Shown in pieces: positions 8,157 to 17,382 of a DNA stretch of 64,000 nucleotides (the stretch's first letter is position 1; each line of letters opens with the position of its first letter). The notes under the pieces are model-generated. The model worked only from the letters and a program-made list of their open reading frames with translations, made no database searches and was not told the origin of the DNA. The stretch comes from Bdellovibrio reynosensis. Lineage in GTDB: Bacteria > Bdellovibrionota > Bdellovibrionia > Bdellovibrionales > Bdellovibrionaceae. The stretch spans positions 3,100,001 through 3,164,000 of the forward strand of contig NZ_CP093442.1 in the NCBI RefSeq assembly GCF_022814725.1, written 5' to 3'. The position numbers and the translations under genes are program-made.

Positions 8157-8936
8157 TTGATCAACTGGAACACGATGACCGAAGCACAAATTTTGCTTTT
8201 TGCGCTGATTCTTCTGCGCATGATTGCTTATGTGTTTTCGTCAGCGGTGTTTGGTTCGCCGACAGTGAATACTCCGGTGAAAGTTTTACTATCCATCGTT
8301 CTTAGCATTCTTTTGTTCCCTTTAGTAAAAGTCGGCAACGTCGACTATGCCCTTATTTCAAATGAAATCATCGGCTTAGCTATCCGCGAGATGATCATCG
8401 GATTATCCCTGGGATTTTTAACCCGTCTGTTCTTCTTTGTCGTCACAATGACAGGGGACCTAGTATCCATGTCTGTGGGATTGAGCGCTTCGCAATTATA
8501 CAATCCAATGCTCGGTTCCCATGGTAATACCATCGATCAATTCTATTCGACTGTGGGAACCTTGGTGTTCCTTGCGATTAATGGCCATCACATGCTTATC
8601 AGTGCAATTGCACAGAGCTATGACATCGTTCCGGTGGCTTCTTTGAGTTTAAATTTAACTGCTTTTGCAGACGTCGCATTGTATGGGCAAACAGCCATGA
8701 TAATGGCGATCAAGATGTGCGCTCCGGTCTTGGTGACTATACTTTTGGTTAATTTAGCGATGGGTATTTTAGGTCGTGCAGTACCACAGATAAATGTCTT
8801 GGTAACAAGCATGCCCGTAACGATCCTATTGGGTATGACAGTGGTTTTCCTGTGCCTTCCTCTACTAGTCCTTGAGATGAACGGGCTAGTGGAAATCACG
8901 GCTGGAAAACTATTCGATGTGATGAAACAATTATAA
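8157..8936 (+). CDS. fliR: Flagellar export gate protein FliR (TTG start)
   Basis: Third subunit of the export gate, 259 residues with about six hydrophobic segments. The conserved region GLAIREMIIGLSLGFLTRL and later LAMGILGRAVPQINVLVTSM identify the family. The start is an unusual TTG one base after the fliQ stop, supported by AAGGGA 5 nt upstream; no better start exists before the first membrane segment. Tight coupling to fliQ is likely to keep subunit ratios. Confidence 0.93.
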   Translation: MINWNTMTEAQILLFALILLRMIAYVFSSAVFGSPTVNTPVKVLLSIVLSILLFPLVKVGNVDYALISNEIIGLAIREMIIGLSLGFLTRLFFFVVTMTGDLVSMSVGLSASQLYNPMLGSHGNTIDQFYSTVGTLVFLAINGHHMLISAIAQSYDIVPVASLSLNLTAFADVALYGQTAMIMAIKMCAPVLVTILLVNLAMGILGRAVPQINVLVTSMPVTILLGMTVVFLCLPLLVLEMNGLVEITAGKLFDVMKQL

Positions 8937-8943
8937 AGAGTAC

Positions 8944-8958
8944 CCCGAAGGATTCGGG
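8944..8958. repeat. Small CCCGAA/TTCGGG hairpin between fliR and flhB
   Basis: A 6-bp stem with a 3-nt loop lies in the only noticeable gap (61 bp) inside the flagellar operon. There is no T-run, so it is not a typical terminator. It resembles the hairpins near 26.8 and 55.8 kb. Confidence 0.4.
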
Positions 8959-8997
8959 ATCTTTGAAAAGCTTTTTAGTTCTAGGAAGGAACTTTAG

Positions 8998-10059
8998 GTG
9001 TCAGACGAGAGCGGCGAAAAAACCGAACAGGCAACGGACGCGAGACGGGAAGAGTTTCGCAAGCAGGGTAACGTTGCCCATACAAAGGAACTTGCGTCAG
9101 CAGTAGTTTTACTTGCTGCTGCGGGTGGTTTGTATGCAACGGGCCGTTTCTTTTTCCAAAATCTTTACGAAGTATTCCACTATGCATTCGGACCAGACAT
9201 GGTTCACTTAGTTCGTGAAGGCAAATTCACTGATGCCTTTTATTTCTGCGGTTCCAAAGCTTTAATTCTAATGGCTCCAGTTCTTGGCATGGCCGGAATC
9301 ATCGGGGCTGCTTCTTCGATTTTGCAAATCGGTTTCCTGCAAGTGGAAGACGCTCTTTCCCCGAAGTTTGATAAGTTAAATCCAGTGGAAGGCGCGAAAC
9401 GTATCATGAGCATGCGTGCCGTAATGGAAGCAGTGAAGTCCATTCTGAAAATGGCTGCTGTGGGCGTGGTGCTGTACTTCTTGTTGCGCGGTGAAGTGTC
9501 GCAAGTTCCATACATGGTTACTTTCTCTGTAGAACAAATCCTAATGTACCTGGGCACCGTGGTTGTAAAACTATTGGGCGGTGTAGGAACAGTTATGTTG
9601 GTCATCGCTGTCGCTGATTATTTTTATCAGCGCTGGGATCTTGAAAAAAAAATGATGATGACGAAACAAGAAATCAAAGAAGAACACAAGCAGCGTGAGG
9701 GTGATCCTATGATCAAATCACGCATTCGTCGTATCCAAAGGGAAATGGCTTCTAAGCGTATGATGTCAGAAGTTCCTAAGGCTGACGTTATCATCACGAA
9801 CCCAACCCACATTGCTGTGTGCTTAAAATACTCTGATAATTTACCGGCTCCGCAATTGATCGCTATGGGTGCTGATCACGTAGCGGAAAAAATCAAGGAA
9901 CTGGCCCGTGAACACAATATTCCAATTGTGGAAAACAAGCCGTTAGCCCGCACTATTTTTAAAACAATGAAAATTGGACAAGTTATTCCTCGGGAGCTTT
10001 TTGTCGCTGTGGCTGAAGTGCTTTCGTATGTTTACCGTTTACGTAGGAAGAAAAGATAA
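8998..10059 (+). CDS. flhB: Flagellar export switch protein FlhB
   Basis: Substrate-specificity switch of the flagellar export apparatus, 353 residues. The N-terminal motif GEKTEQATDARREEFRKQGN is diagnostic. Four membrane segments follow, then a cytoplasmic domain with the autocleavage motif NPTH at residues 268-271 (asparagine encoded at 9799). The site is intact, so cleavage and the hook-to-filament switch are expected. GTG start with an AGGAAGGA SD. The stop overlaps the flhA start by one base (TAATG). Confidence 0.96.
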   Translation: MSDESGEKTEQATDARREEFRKQGNVAHTKELASAVVLLAAAGGLYATGRFFFQNLYEVFHYAFGPDMVHLVREGKFTDAFYFCGSKALILMAPVLGMAGIIGAASSILQIGFLQVEDALSPKFDKLNPVEGAKRIMSMRAVMEAVKSILKMAAVGVVLYFLLRGEVSQVPYMVTFSVEQILMYLGTVVVKLLGGVGTVMLVIAVADYFYQRWDLEKKMMMTKQEIKEEHKQREGDPMIKSRIRRIQREMASKRMMSEVPKADVIITNPTHIAVCLKYSDNLPAPQLIAMGADHVAEKIKELAREHNIPIVENKPLARTIFKTMKIGQVIPRELFVAVAEVLSYVYRLRRKKR

Positions 10060-12158
10060 TGGATCAAGTATTTCAATTCTTAAAAAGATTCGAAAAGTAT
10101 ACGAAGAATACGGATCTTTTTATTGCCTTTGGTATGCTGGCAATTCTGGCGGTGATGATCATTCCATTGCCACCGCTTTTACTTGATATCAGCTTAACTT
10201 TTTCTTTAGCCATCAGTATCTTAATCCTCCTAGTAAGTCTTTATACACAAAGAGCTTTGGATTTCACATCCTTCCCGTCGTTGCTGTTAATGACGACCTT
10301 ATTCCGTCTGTCACTGAATGTGGCAACGACTCGTTTGATCCTGACCCACGGTCATGAAGGTGAAAAAGCAGCCGGTGATGTTATTGCGTCTTTCGCGAAC
10401 TTCGTTGTCGGCGGAAACTACGTCATCGGTTTCATCATGTTTATGATCCTTATCGTGATCAACTTCATCGTTATCACCAAAGGTTCGGGTCGTGTGGCCG
10501 AGGTTGCTGCCCGCTTCACCTTGGATGCTATGCCAGGTAAGCAAATGTCGATTGATGCGGAGTTAAACTCTGGTCACATCACAGAAGCTGAAGCTCGTAA
10601 ACGCCGCAGACAAATTGAACAAGAAGCCGACTTTTACGGCGCGATGGACGGTGCCTCGAAGTTCGTACGTGGTGATGCCATTGCCGGTATCATCATCACG
10701 ATCATCAATATCTTGGGTGGTCTTGCGATTGGCGTCATGCAAAAGGGCCTGGATATCAGTACAGCTGCGAAGTATTACACGATGTTGACCATCGGTGACG
10801 GTCTACTTGCACAGATTCCAGCTCTTATCATTTCAACCGCAGCCGGTGCCATCGTAACCCGTACTTCTAATTCTGATAAAGACATGGGTGAAGAGGTTAC
10901 AAGCCAACTTTTAGTAAACCCACGTGCCGTTATGATTTCTGGTGGCGTGTTGGTTCTTTTGGGCTTGGTTCCAGGTCTTCCAACAATTCCATTCTTATTC
11001 ATGGGTGGTTTGCTTGCGGGTCTTTCATGGGTTCTTAGAAAATACAGAGCTGAAATGGCCGCTGAAGAACGCAAAGCAAGTGAAGCATCACTTAATGCGC
11101 CGAAAAAAGAAAACATCGAAACCATGCTTCCATTGGATATGGTTGAGTTGGAAGTTGGTTACGGCCTTATCAATATCGTTGAATCAGATCAAAGCGGTGA
11201 CTTGTTAGAACGTATCGTCAGTATCCGTAAGCAATTTGCTTTGGATTTGGGTATCGTTGTTCCAAGTATTCATATCCGTGACAACTTGCAGTTGGCTCCG
11301 GGCGAATACCGTTTATTGATCAAAGGTAACCGCGTTGGTGGTGGTCTGCTTCGTCCAGAATCCTTGCTTGCCATGGATCCAGGTAACGTTGCTGAACGCA
11401 TCGAAGGTATTCCGACAAAAGAACCTGCGTTTGGTTTGGATGCTCTATGGATTTCGCCTGGTCGTAAAGAAGATGCAGAGATCGCTGGTTACACAGTGGT
11501 TGATCTTCCAACAGTTATGGCGACTCATCTTACAGAGATCATTCGTACCCATGCCCATGAATTGTTGGGTCGTCAGGAAGCTTCAACTCTTATTGAGAAC
11601 TTCAAAAAATCACATCCAAAAGTGGTTGAAGAGCTTATCCCAGATCTATTGCCATTGGGATCTGTGGTTCGCGTATTGCAAAGCTTGTTAAAAGAGCAAG
11701 TTTCAATCCGTAATCTATTAACGATTTTTGAAACATTGGCAGATGAAGCTCCAAGAAATAAAGATATCGAAGTTCTTACTGAACAAGTTCGTCGTGGTTT
11801 AGCTCGTGGTATCACGGCGAAGTACACTACGGATCAAGGAAACATCCCAGTGATGACTCTTCATCCGATCATCGAAGAGCTTATCGCAAACTCCCTATTG
11901 CAAACAGAGCAAGGGGTTCAACTAGTGATGGATCCAAACAGTGCCCATCGTTTGATTAACGAAATCGCGCGCACTGTGGAAAACCATCCTGAAGTTGCTA
12001 GTCAGCCGATTTTGCTGACCAGCCCAACTTCGCGCCGCCATATATATAAATTAACGTCTCGATTTATTCCGCAGTTAGTTGTGCTTTCGCATAACGAACT
12101 TACTTCAGACGCCGATGTTCAGTCAGTAGCACTTGTGGAGATGAGCCATGCAGGTTAA
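10059..12158 (+). CDS. flhA: Flagellar biosynthesis protein FlhA
   Basis: Major export-gate protein that forms the nonameric ring docking chaperone-substrate complexes. At 699 residues it has normal length. The N-terminal half has about eight membrane segments and the FHIPEP-family signature region (FPSLLLMTTLFRLSLNVATT). The cytoplasmic linker region contains RFTLDAMPGKQMSIDAELN. The C-terminal half is the soluble four-subdomain ring domain. It starts one base inside flhB and overlaps flhF by 11 bp. Confidence 0.97.
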   Translation: MDQVFQFLKRFEKYTKNTDLFIAFGMLAILAVMIIPLPPLLLDISLTFSLAISILILLVSLYTQRALDFTSFPSLLLMTTLFRLSLNVATTRLILTHGHEGEKAAGDVIASFANFVVGGNYVIGFIMFMILIVINFIVITKGSGRVAEVAARFTLDAMPGKQMSIDAELNSGHITEAEARKRRRQIEQEADFYGAMDGASKFVRGDAIAGIIITIINILGGLAIGVMQKGLDISTAAKYYTMLTIGDGLLAQIPALIISTAAGAIVTRTSNSDKDMGEEVTSQLLVNPRAVMISGGVLVLLGLVPGLPTIPFLFMGGLLAGLSWVLRKYRAEMAAEERKASEASLNAPKKENIETMLPLDMVELEVGYGLINIVESDQSGDLLERIVSIRKQFALDLGIVVPSIHIRDNLQLAPGEYRLLIKGNRVGGGLLRPESLLAMDPGNVAERIEGIPTKEPAFGLDALWISPGRKEDAEIAGYTVVDLPTVMATHLTEIIRTHAHELLGRQEASTLIENFKKSHPKVVEELIPDLLPLGSVVRVLQSLLKEQVSIRNLLTIFETLADEAPRNKDIEVLTEQVRRGLARGITAKYTTDQGNIPVMTLHPIIEELIANSLLQTEQGVQLVMDPNSAHRLINEIARTVENHPEVASQPILLTSPTSRRHIYKLTSRFIPQLVVLSHNELTSDADVQSVALVEMSHAG

Positions 12159-13626
12159 GAAATTTGAAGCTCGAACAATGAAAGAAGCTCTTGAAATGGT
12201 TAAGACCCAATTGGGTCCTGACGCCATCATTCTATCAGCTCGTGACAACAACAAAAGTTACGGGCTTGTAGGCGAGGGTAGCGTTGAAATCACTGCGGCA
12301 GTTTCTGAAGAAACTTTGCAGAAAAAGAAATTTGCGGAAAGCAAACTTCGTGAACAGGATCGCGCCAGATTCCAACAAAGTTCAGCACGCCAGCAAAAAG
12401 AGCTGATCCACAAAATGGTGGAAAAGCATGTGCAAAAATCTCAAGGCCCTGCACCCATCACTCAACGTCGCTACATCGATATCGAAGACGAAGCTGAATT
12501 CAATCGTCAACAAACTGTTTCTGATGAAAGAGTTCGTAATGCTGCTCAACGTGCATTGCATGCTTTCCAAGAGCAGGAAGAAATCTTTGCAGCTAAAGGC
12601 AACTACTCTAAAAAAGCTGTAGCGCAAGCTCCACAAGCTCAGGCTCCTGCGGTCAGAGCAGTGCAAGCGGTTAAACCTGCGGCTCCAGTCGCTGCAACTG
12701 AATCTCCAGAGATTTTGGCTCTTAAAAATGAAATCGCAAGTTTGAAGCAAGTCATCACTCAGTTCCAGCAAATGCCTCAAAACTTTGTTGGCACTCATCC
12801 GGGCGCTGATTATGGCATCAATTACGATTTAAGTTTTGTATACGATAAATTGACTTCGGCGGGTATGGCTCAAGAAATTGCAGCTGAAATCCTAACGAAA
12901 GCTCAAGACACTTTGCCTGCGCTGAAACTTAAAAATAAATCTTTGGTTGAAGCATGGGTGGCTCGTCACGTGCTTGATACTACGAAAGTGGTTTCGCACC
13001 CAACGCAAGGTAAAATCCACTGTTTCGTGGGACCTGCGGGCAGCGGTAAAACTTCTGCATTAATTAAAATGGCAAGTCAGATGGTGGTACGTGAAGGTAA
13101 GAAAATTGCCTTACTGACCACAGACACTTTCAAAGTCGGCGCTGCTGACCAAATGAAAATCTACGCGCAAATTTTGAATGTTCCATTCTCTGTGATCCGT
13201 TCACAGAACGATTGGACAAACTTGATGCGTTACCTTGCAAATGTTGACTGCGTATTAGTCGACTACACTGGCTTAAGTCTTAAAAATAACGATGAAGTGA
13301 ACATGCTAAAAAGCTTGCTTCCACCTCAGGCGTTGAATCCAAATATTCATATGGTTCTTTCTACCAATGCCAAAGACAGCGATGCGACTGAACTAGGTCG
13401 TCGTTATGCTGCTTTGGGATATAAAGACGTGATCTTTACATCCTTAGATGAATCAACTCAGCACGGAACGATTTATAACTTTATGAAGCGTTTTGATGTG
13501 CCATTGCATTCATTCGGTATTGGTTCAAGAGTTCCAGAAGATTTCGAATTCGCGACAAAAGAACGTCTTCTAGACCTTATTTTTAAAATCACAAAATTCA
13601 AACAACAGGATTCTGAGGCTGTATGA
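12148..13626 (+). CDS. flhF: SRP-type GTPase FlhF with degenerate G motifs
   Basis: Polar-flagellum placement GTPase related to Ffh/FtsY, 492 residues. The first 70 residues match the FlhF N-terminus (MQVKKFEARTMKEALEMVK). A long basic/Gln-rich B domain follows, then the NG domain from about residue 230. The P-loop GPAGSGKTS is intact at 295-303 and DTFKVGAADQMK is present. The usual DTAGRS motif reads DYTGLS (372-377) and the usual TKLDE reads TSLDE (431-435), so nucleotide recognition may be altered. It overlaps flhA by 11 bp and flhG by 4 bp. Confidence 0.93.
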   Translation: MQVKKFEARTMKEALEMVKTQLGPDAIILSARDNNKSYGLVGEGSVEITAAVSEETLQKKKFAESKLREQDRARFQQSSARQQKELIHKMVEKHVQKSQGPAPITQRRYIDIEDEAEFNRQQTVSDERVRNAAQRALHAFQEQEEIFAAKGNYSKKAVAQAPQAQAPAVRAVQAVKPAAPVAATESPEILALKNEIASLKQVITQFQQMPQNFVGTHPGADYGINYDLSFVYDKLTSAGMAQEIAAEILTKAQDTLPALKLKNKSLVEAWVARHVLDTTKVVSHPTQGKIHCFVGPAGSGKTSALIKMASQMVVREGKKIALLTTDTFKVGAADQMKIYAQILNVPFSVIRSQNDWTNLMRYLANVDCVLVDYTGLSLKNNDEVNMLKSLLPPQALNPNIHMVLSTNAKDSDATELGRRYAALGYKDVIFTSLDESTQHGTIYNFMKRFDVPLHSFGIGSRVPEDFEFATKERLLDLIFKITKFKQQDSEAV

Positions 13627-14453
13627 GAAGCATGAATTCTTTCCACCTGAACCGCACAAGAACAATTAGCATCACCTCTGGTAAAGGGGGCGTTGGTAAA
13701 ACCACACTAGTGGCGAATTTGGCGTTAACTTTGGCGCAAAAGGGTAAAAAGGTCTTAATCCTTGATGGCGATTTAGGCATGGCCAACGTCGATATTATGT
13801 TTGGTGTAAAAACCCAAGGAAACATTCACGATATTATCTCTGGCCGTAAAGAAATGAAGGACATCCTAGTTGAAGTTTCTAAGGATGTTTTCTTAATTCC
13901 TGGTGGCAGCGGAGTTGTTGATTTCAATAACATGAATCACTTCGAGCGCAGAGCCATGGTGGAAGCGGTGAGCGCTTTGCCTCACGGTTTTGATTATCTT
14001 CTTGTTGATACTGCTCCTGGTATCGCTGAAAATGTTTTGTTCTTAAATTCTGCGGCTCAGTCGGTATCTGTAGTGATCACTCCAGACCCTGCGAGCTTCG
14101 CTGATGCTTATGCGCTTATTAAAGTTCTAAATAAGAACTACAAGGTGAATCACTTCTCTATCATCTGCAATCAAGTGCGTGATGAAAACGAGGGATTGGG
14201 CCTGTACCAACGCTTTAACGATGTCGTGAATAAGTTTCTGTACATTGGTCTGGACTACTGGGGTTCAGTTCCCAACGACGTTGTTTTAAGAAAAGCAACA
14301 CAAATGCAACGTCTCATCGTGAGACACGATGCGGGTGCAGAATCAACTAAGGCAATTCGTCAAATTTCTAATCACATCGAGAAATCTTCCAAACAAATCG
14401 AGAGCACCGGTGGCATGCAAATGTTCTGGGATCAGGTCGTTGGATTTGCTTAA
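13623..14453 (+). CDS. flhG: MinD-like ATPase FlhG
   Basis: Flagellar number regulator of the MinD/ParA family, 276 residues. The deviant Walker A SGKGGVGKTT lies at 19-28. The switch regions ILDGDLGMANVDIMFG and LVDTAPGI are intact. The protein begins only about 14 residues before the Walker A strand and lacks an obvious DQAxxLR peptide, the N-terminal motif that stimulates FlhF GTPase in other bacteria. It overlaps the flhF stop by 4 bp (ATGA), so translation is coupled. Confidence 0.92.
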   Translation: MRSMNSFHLNRTRTISITSGKGGVGKTTLVANLALTLAQKGKKVLILDGDLGMANVDIMFGVKTQGNIHDIISGRKEMKDILVEVSKDVFLIPGGSGVVDFNNMNHFERRAMVEAVSALPHGFDYLLVDTAPGIAENVLFLNSAAQSVSVVITPDPASFADAYALIKVLNKNYKVNHFSIICNQVRDENEGLGLYQRFNDVVNKFLYIGLDYWGSVPNDVVLRKATQMQRLIVRHDAGAESTKAIRQISNHIEKSSKQIESTGGMQMFWDQVVGFA

Positions 14454-14524
14454 TCATTGAAATTAGAATTGGACTTTCAGCTCACTGGTCTGTTTGTTAA
14501 CATAGTGTTCAAGAGGGAAAAAAA

Positions 14525-15310
14525 ATGGCGAAAAATGCGGCGTTGTTGAAGAAGTACAAGGAAGAACCTCGTAAAGTTGCTGCTAACCAAAAAGATGAAT
14601 TGATCCGCGAATACGCGCCGCTAATTAAATTTATCGCGCAAAAGATTGCAGTCCGCCTTCCTTCTAATATCGAATTAGACGATTTGATCTCTGCAGGCGT
14701 TATCGGTTTGATGGATGCTATCGAAAAATATGATTCATCCCGTGATAATAAATTTAAAACTTACGCTGAATTCCGTATCCGTGGAGCAATCCTTGATGAA
14801 TTACGTGCGCAAGATTGGGTGCCGCGTTCAATCCGTGATAAAGCCAAACTTCTTGATAAAACAATGGTGCAATTAGAAGCCGATCTGGGCCGTGCACCAA
14901 CGGATGAAGAAGTTGCTAAAGCATTGAATATCAATATTGATGAGTTCCATGACCTTGTGAACCAAGTTCGCCCTGTAAGTCTTTTACCCATCGATCAGGC
15001 GACAACGTTCAGTAACACTGACAAGAAATCCATCATGGATATCTTGGAAGGTTCTAGAACAAACAGCCCCTTCAATCAATTAAACGTAAAAAACATCAAA
15101 GAAGTCGTAGCTCAAGCCATTGAAGAATTGCCTGAAAGACAACGCTTGGTGCTTTCTCTTTATTACTATGAAGATTTGAACTTAAAAGAAATCGGTCAAG
15201 TTCTTCGTGTGACTGAATCCCGCGTTTCTCAGTTGCATGCCCAAGCAGTCACTCGTTTGCGCGCTAAGCTCGCTGCCACCATCGGTGCAGGAGAGCTTGA
15301 AATCGCTTAA
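14525..15310 (+). CDS. fliA: Flagellar sigma factor FliA (sigma-28)
   Basis: Sigma-28 family factor for late flagellar genes, 261 residues. Regions are visible in order: region 2 (ELDDLISAGVIGLMDAIEKY, then FKTYAEFRIRGAILDELRAQ), region 3 around VPRSIRDKAKLLDKTM, and region 4 (LPERQRLVLSLYYYEDLNLK followed by the helix-turn-helix with VTESRVSQLHAQAVTRLR). The set is typical of the FliA/WhiG group. It is the last gene of the operon, 71 bp after flhG, with a GAGGG SD and a terminator downstream. Confidence 0.95.
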   Translation: MAKNAALLKKYKEEPRKVAANQKDELIREYAPLIKFIAQKIAVRLPSNIELDDLISAGVIGLMDAIEKYDSSRDNKFKTYAEFRIRGAILDELRAQDWVPRSIRDKAKLLDKTMVQLEADLGRAPTDEEVAKALNINIDEFHDLVNQVRPVSLLPIDQATTFSNTDKKSIMDILEGSRTNSPFNQLNVKNIKEVVAQAIEELPERQRLVLSLYYYEDLNLKEIGQVLRVTESRVSQLHAQAVTRLRAKLAATIGAGELEIA

Positions 15311-15342
15311 CCAAAATTAAGTCACATATCTATCGCATTGTT

Positions 15343-15371
15343 AAAGGGGACCTTATGGCCCCCTTTTTTCG
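15343..15371 (+). terminator. Intrinsic terminator after fliA
   Basis: A GGGGACC-TTAT-GGCCCCC hairpin with one mismatch is followed by six T. It closes the flagellar operon. Confidence 0.85.
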
Positions 15372-15451
15372 TTGTTTTGAGATTTGATTCTCGGATCCAA
15401 GACGGGACAGCGTACTCAGCTCGAATATACTGCTTTTTAAGCCCCCATTAT

Positions 15452-15468
15452 TTGGCAACGGAATTGCT
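15452..15468 (+). promoter_or_regulatory. Sigma-54-like promoter of the downstream lipoprotein gene
   Basis: TTGGCAACGGAATTGCT has GG (15454-15455) and GC (15466-15467) exactly 10 nt apart and both half-sites TGGCA and TTGCT intact. The start point would be near 15478, about 30 nt before the ATG at 15508. Confidence 0.65.
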
Positions 15469-15507
15469 ACTAAGTATCTCCGTAATTGAACCTTAACGGA
15501 GTAACCC

Positions 15508-17187
15508 ATGAAACCGACTTATTATTTGCTTCTTTCAATCCCTCTTCTTTTATCGCTATCTGCATGTTCACAAGGGCAAGGCGAATGGAGCAAGAAAGCT
15601 CGTATCGCTAGGTCAGCGACAACGAAAAAGAAGACGGACGGGGTTGCTAAAAAAGGATCTGAGCAGCAAAAAGTGGGGAGTACACTAGAAGTTGTTCCGA
15701 TGTATGGAGTGTCACTGCCAGAAGATATTGTAAATCCTGAGGGTCATTTATTAATTCCTGCAGCTTCTTTCAAAGGAGGGCAGCTTGTTTCAAACAATTC
15801 ATTTTTCTTTGTTTCTAATGGCTTAAAGGTTGAGTTGGAAGGTGTAGTCCATAAATCAGAACAAAACTGTGAACGAATTGATGATATGGAAAGTATCAAA
15901 AGGGATTTGGAATACAAAAAACTATACCTTCAATCCTTGGTTTCTGCGTCGGGAAAGTCTCTGGAAGACTTACATAAAGAAAAGGAATTCAAGGACTATA
16001 TTTGCGCGCAATTAAAAAGTGAGACTGACAGTAAAGGTCTTCGTCGCCAAGAAATTGCTGCCCTTGAAAAGAAGGGAGACGAAGATCTTGTTAAAATGAA
16101 AAATGACTTAAGTACGTGCCTTGCTGAAAAAGAGGCAGCAGCCTGTGAAGTACAGACAAAGGAAAAGTTAATCGCGGCTCGCAAAGAAGAGAATGAAAAA
16201 CTGACAAATGAGAAAGTAGAGTTGTCACGGGAACTTATGAATCTTAGATTTAGGTCCCACGAAGTTTGTCAGGATGCCATCAAATTACAAGATACTTTGA
16301 AGCGCGCGGATGAACTCGCGAAAGTTATCACACAGTTAAGCGAGGTTGATAAGAATATTTCTGATTTGAATGCTCAAGAAGGTGGAACTGTCACTTTAGC
16401 AATATCAAATGTTATGGCTGCACAAACGGCGCATCTTCAAGCGGCCAATCCGAAATTAAATCCCCAACCGGTTCATATCGATGCTTATGGCTTGTCCCTT
16501 ATTTCCTTGGATGACAAAGCAAGTAAGCAGAATTCATTGGTTTTGGGCGCATCTATTGCGGGTCAGAATTTTAAAACAGCGGATCTTTCTAAGATCGATA
16601 CAAAATATTTTTCTGGAAGCAATAAAGCACACATCGAATTGCGTCTGTCTAGATTGGGAATGTGTGTAAAGAATCTATCGACTAAAATAGATGCGCACTA
16701 TTCCACATTCAATTATGCTTCTGGGAAAGCGGTCTTCACTAGAAAAAATATAATTGCAAACTTCGCGTCCAAATTGAACGCAGGTGAGATCACCTCGAAA
16801 GCTATCAATGATCTTTATAAGGATATTAAAAACGAAGAAAACGTTAAGTTCGATGTGGATGAGACTATTAAAGATGTCACCATCGCTGCGAAAATGAAAC
16901 AAACAATGAAACTGGAATTATTTAAGCATTTCTTAGTTCAATGGACTGATTTTAACTCTGAAAAAAGCAAAACTAGGTTTGAAGCCGATGAGAACGATCT
17001 TAAGAAGTTAGCGATGGATTTAAATGACCGAGTTATAGGCCATAAGATGAAGTCGATTGATGCCATCGTAGTAAGCTTGGGATCTGCAACTCAAGAGGAC
17101 TATCTTAACTCTGAAGTTAGGTTTGATTTCAAAGTCGATAAGAAGGATGCAAGAAAAGCAACGTCGTTCATTCCTTTAAGAAAATAG
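15508..17187 (+). CDS. Large lipoprotein of unknown function
   Basis: Predicted lipoprotein of 559 residues; no family recognised. The signal peptide ends in the lipobox LSAC at residues 17-20. A basic, Lys/Thr-rich stretch follows. The central part (about 140-260) is charged and helical, likely coiled-coil, with several Cys residues (for example CERIDDME, YICAQLKSE, STCLAEKEAAACEVQ). The C-terminal 300 residues appear globular. SD CGGAGTAA lies just before the ATG. A sigma-54-like promoter upstream and the position right after fliA suggest it may be co-regulated with motility genes, which is inference. A terminator follows. Confidence 0.8.
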   Translation: MKPTYYLLLSIPLLLSLSACSQGQGEWSKKARIARSATTKKKTDGVAKKGSEQQKVGSTLEVVPMYGVSLPEDIVNPEGHLLIPAASFKGGQLVSNNSFFFVSNGLKVELEGVVHKSEQNCERIDDMESIKRDLEYKKLYLQSLVSASGKSLEDLHKEKEFKDYICAQLKSETDSKGLRRQEIAALEKKGDEDLVKMKNDLSTCLAEKEAAACEVQTKEKLIAARKEENEKLTNEKVELSRELMNLRFRSHEVCQDAIKLQDTLKRADELAKVITQLSEVDKNISDLNAQEGGTVTLAISNVMAAQTAHLQAANPKLNPQPVHIDAYGLSLISLDDKASKQNSLVLGASIAGQNFKTADLSKIDTKYFSGSNKAHIELRLSRLGMCVKNLSTKIDAHYSTFNYASGKAVFTRKNIIANFASKLNAGEITSKAINDLYKDIKNEENVKFDVDETIKDVTIAAKMKQTMKLELFKHFLVQWTDFNSEKSKTRFEADENDLKKLAMDLNDRVIGHKMKSIDAIVVSLGSATQEDYLNSEVRFDFKVDKKDARKATSFIPLRK

Positions 17188-17213
17188 ATTTAAAATTCTA
17201 AAAATGATCATCG

Positions 17214-17246
17214 CAAAAGAGAGTCGTTAGGATTCTCTTTTTATTT
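17214..17246 (+). terminator. Intrinsic terminator after lipoprotein gene
   Basis: An 11-bp stem (AAAAGAGAGTC with GATTCTCTTTT, one G-T wobble) has a 5-nt loop and runs into a T-rich tract. Confidence 0.85.
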
Positions 17247-17382
17247 TTCAAACCAATTTAGTATCCTTAGTGTGCGCAGTGCGTATTGCGCCGAATTTGT
17301 TAACCAAAATAGGGTGAACAAAAAGAAACACACAGGGGGAGGTCCCAAGTTTATAGGGGCACTTTCATTAAGGAGTATTATT

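Noticed and set aside
17272-17382. 37-residue N-terminal extension of the DapB-like protein
   Set aside because: The Rossmann fold begins right after ATG 17383, which has an AGGAG SD; the extension has no SD and no domain.
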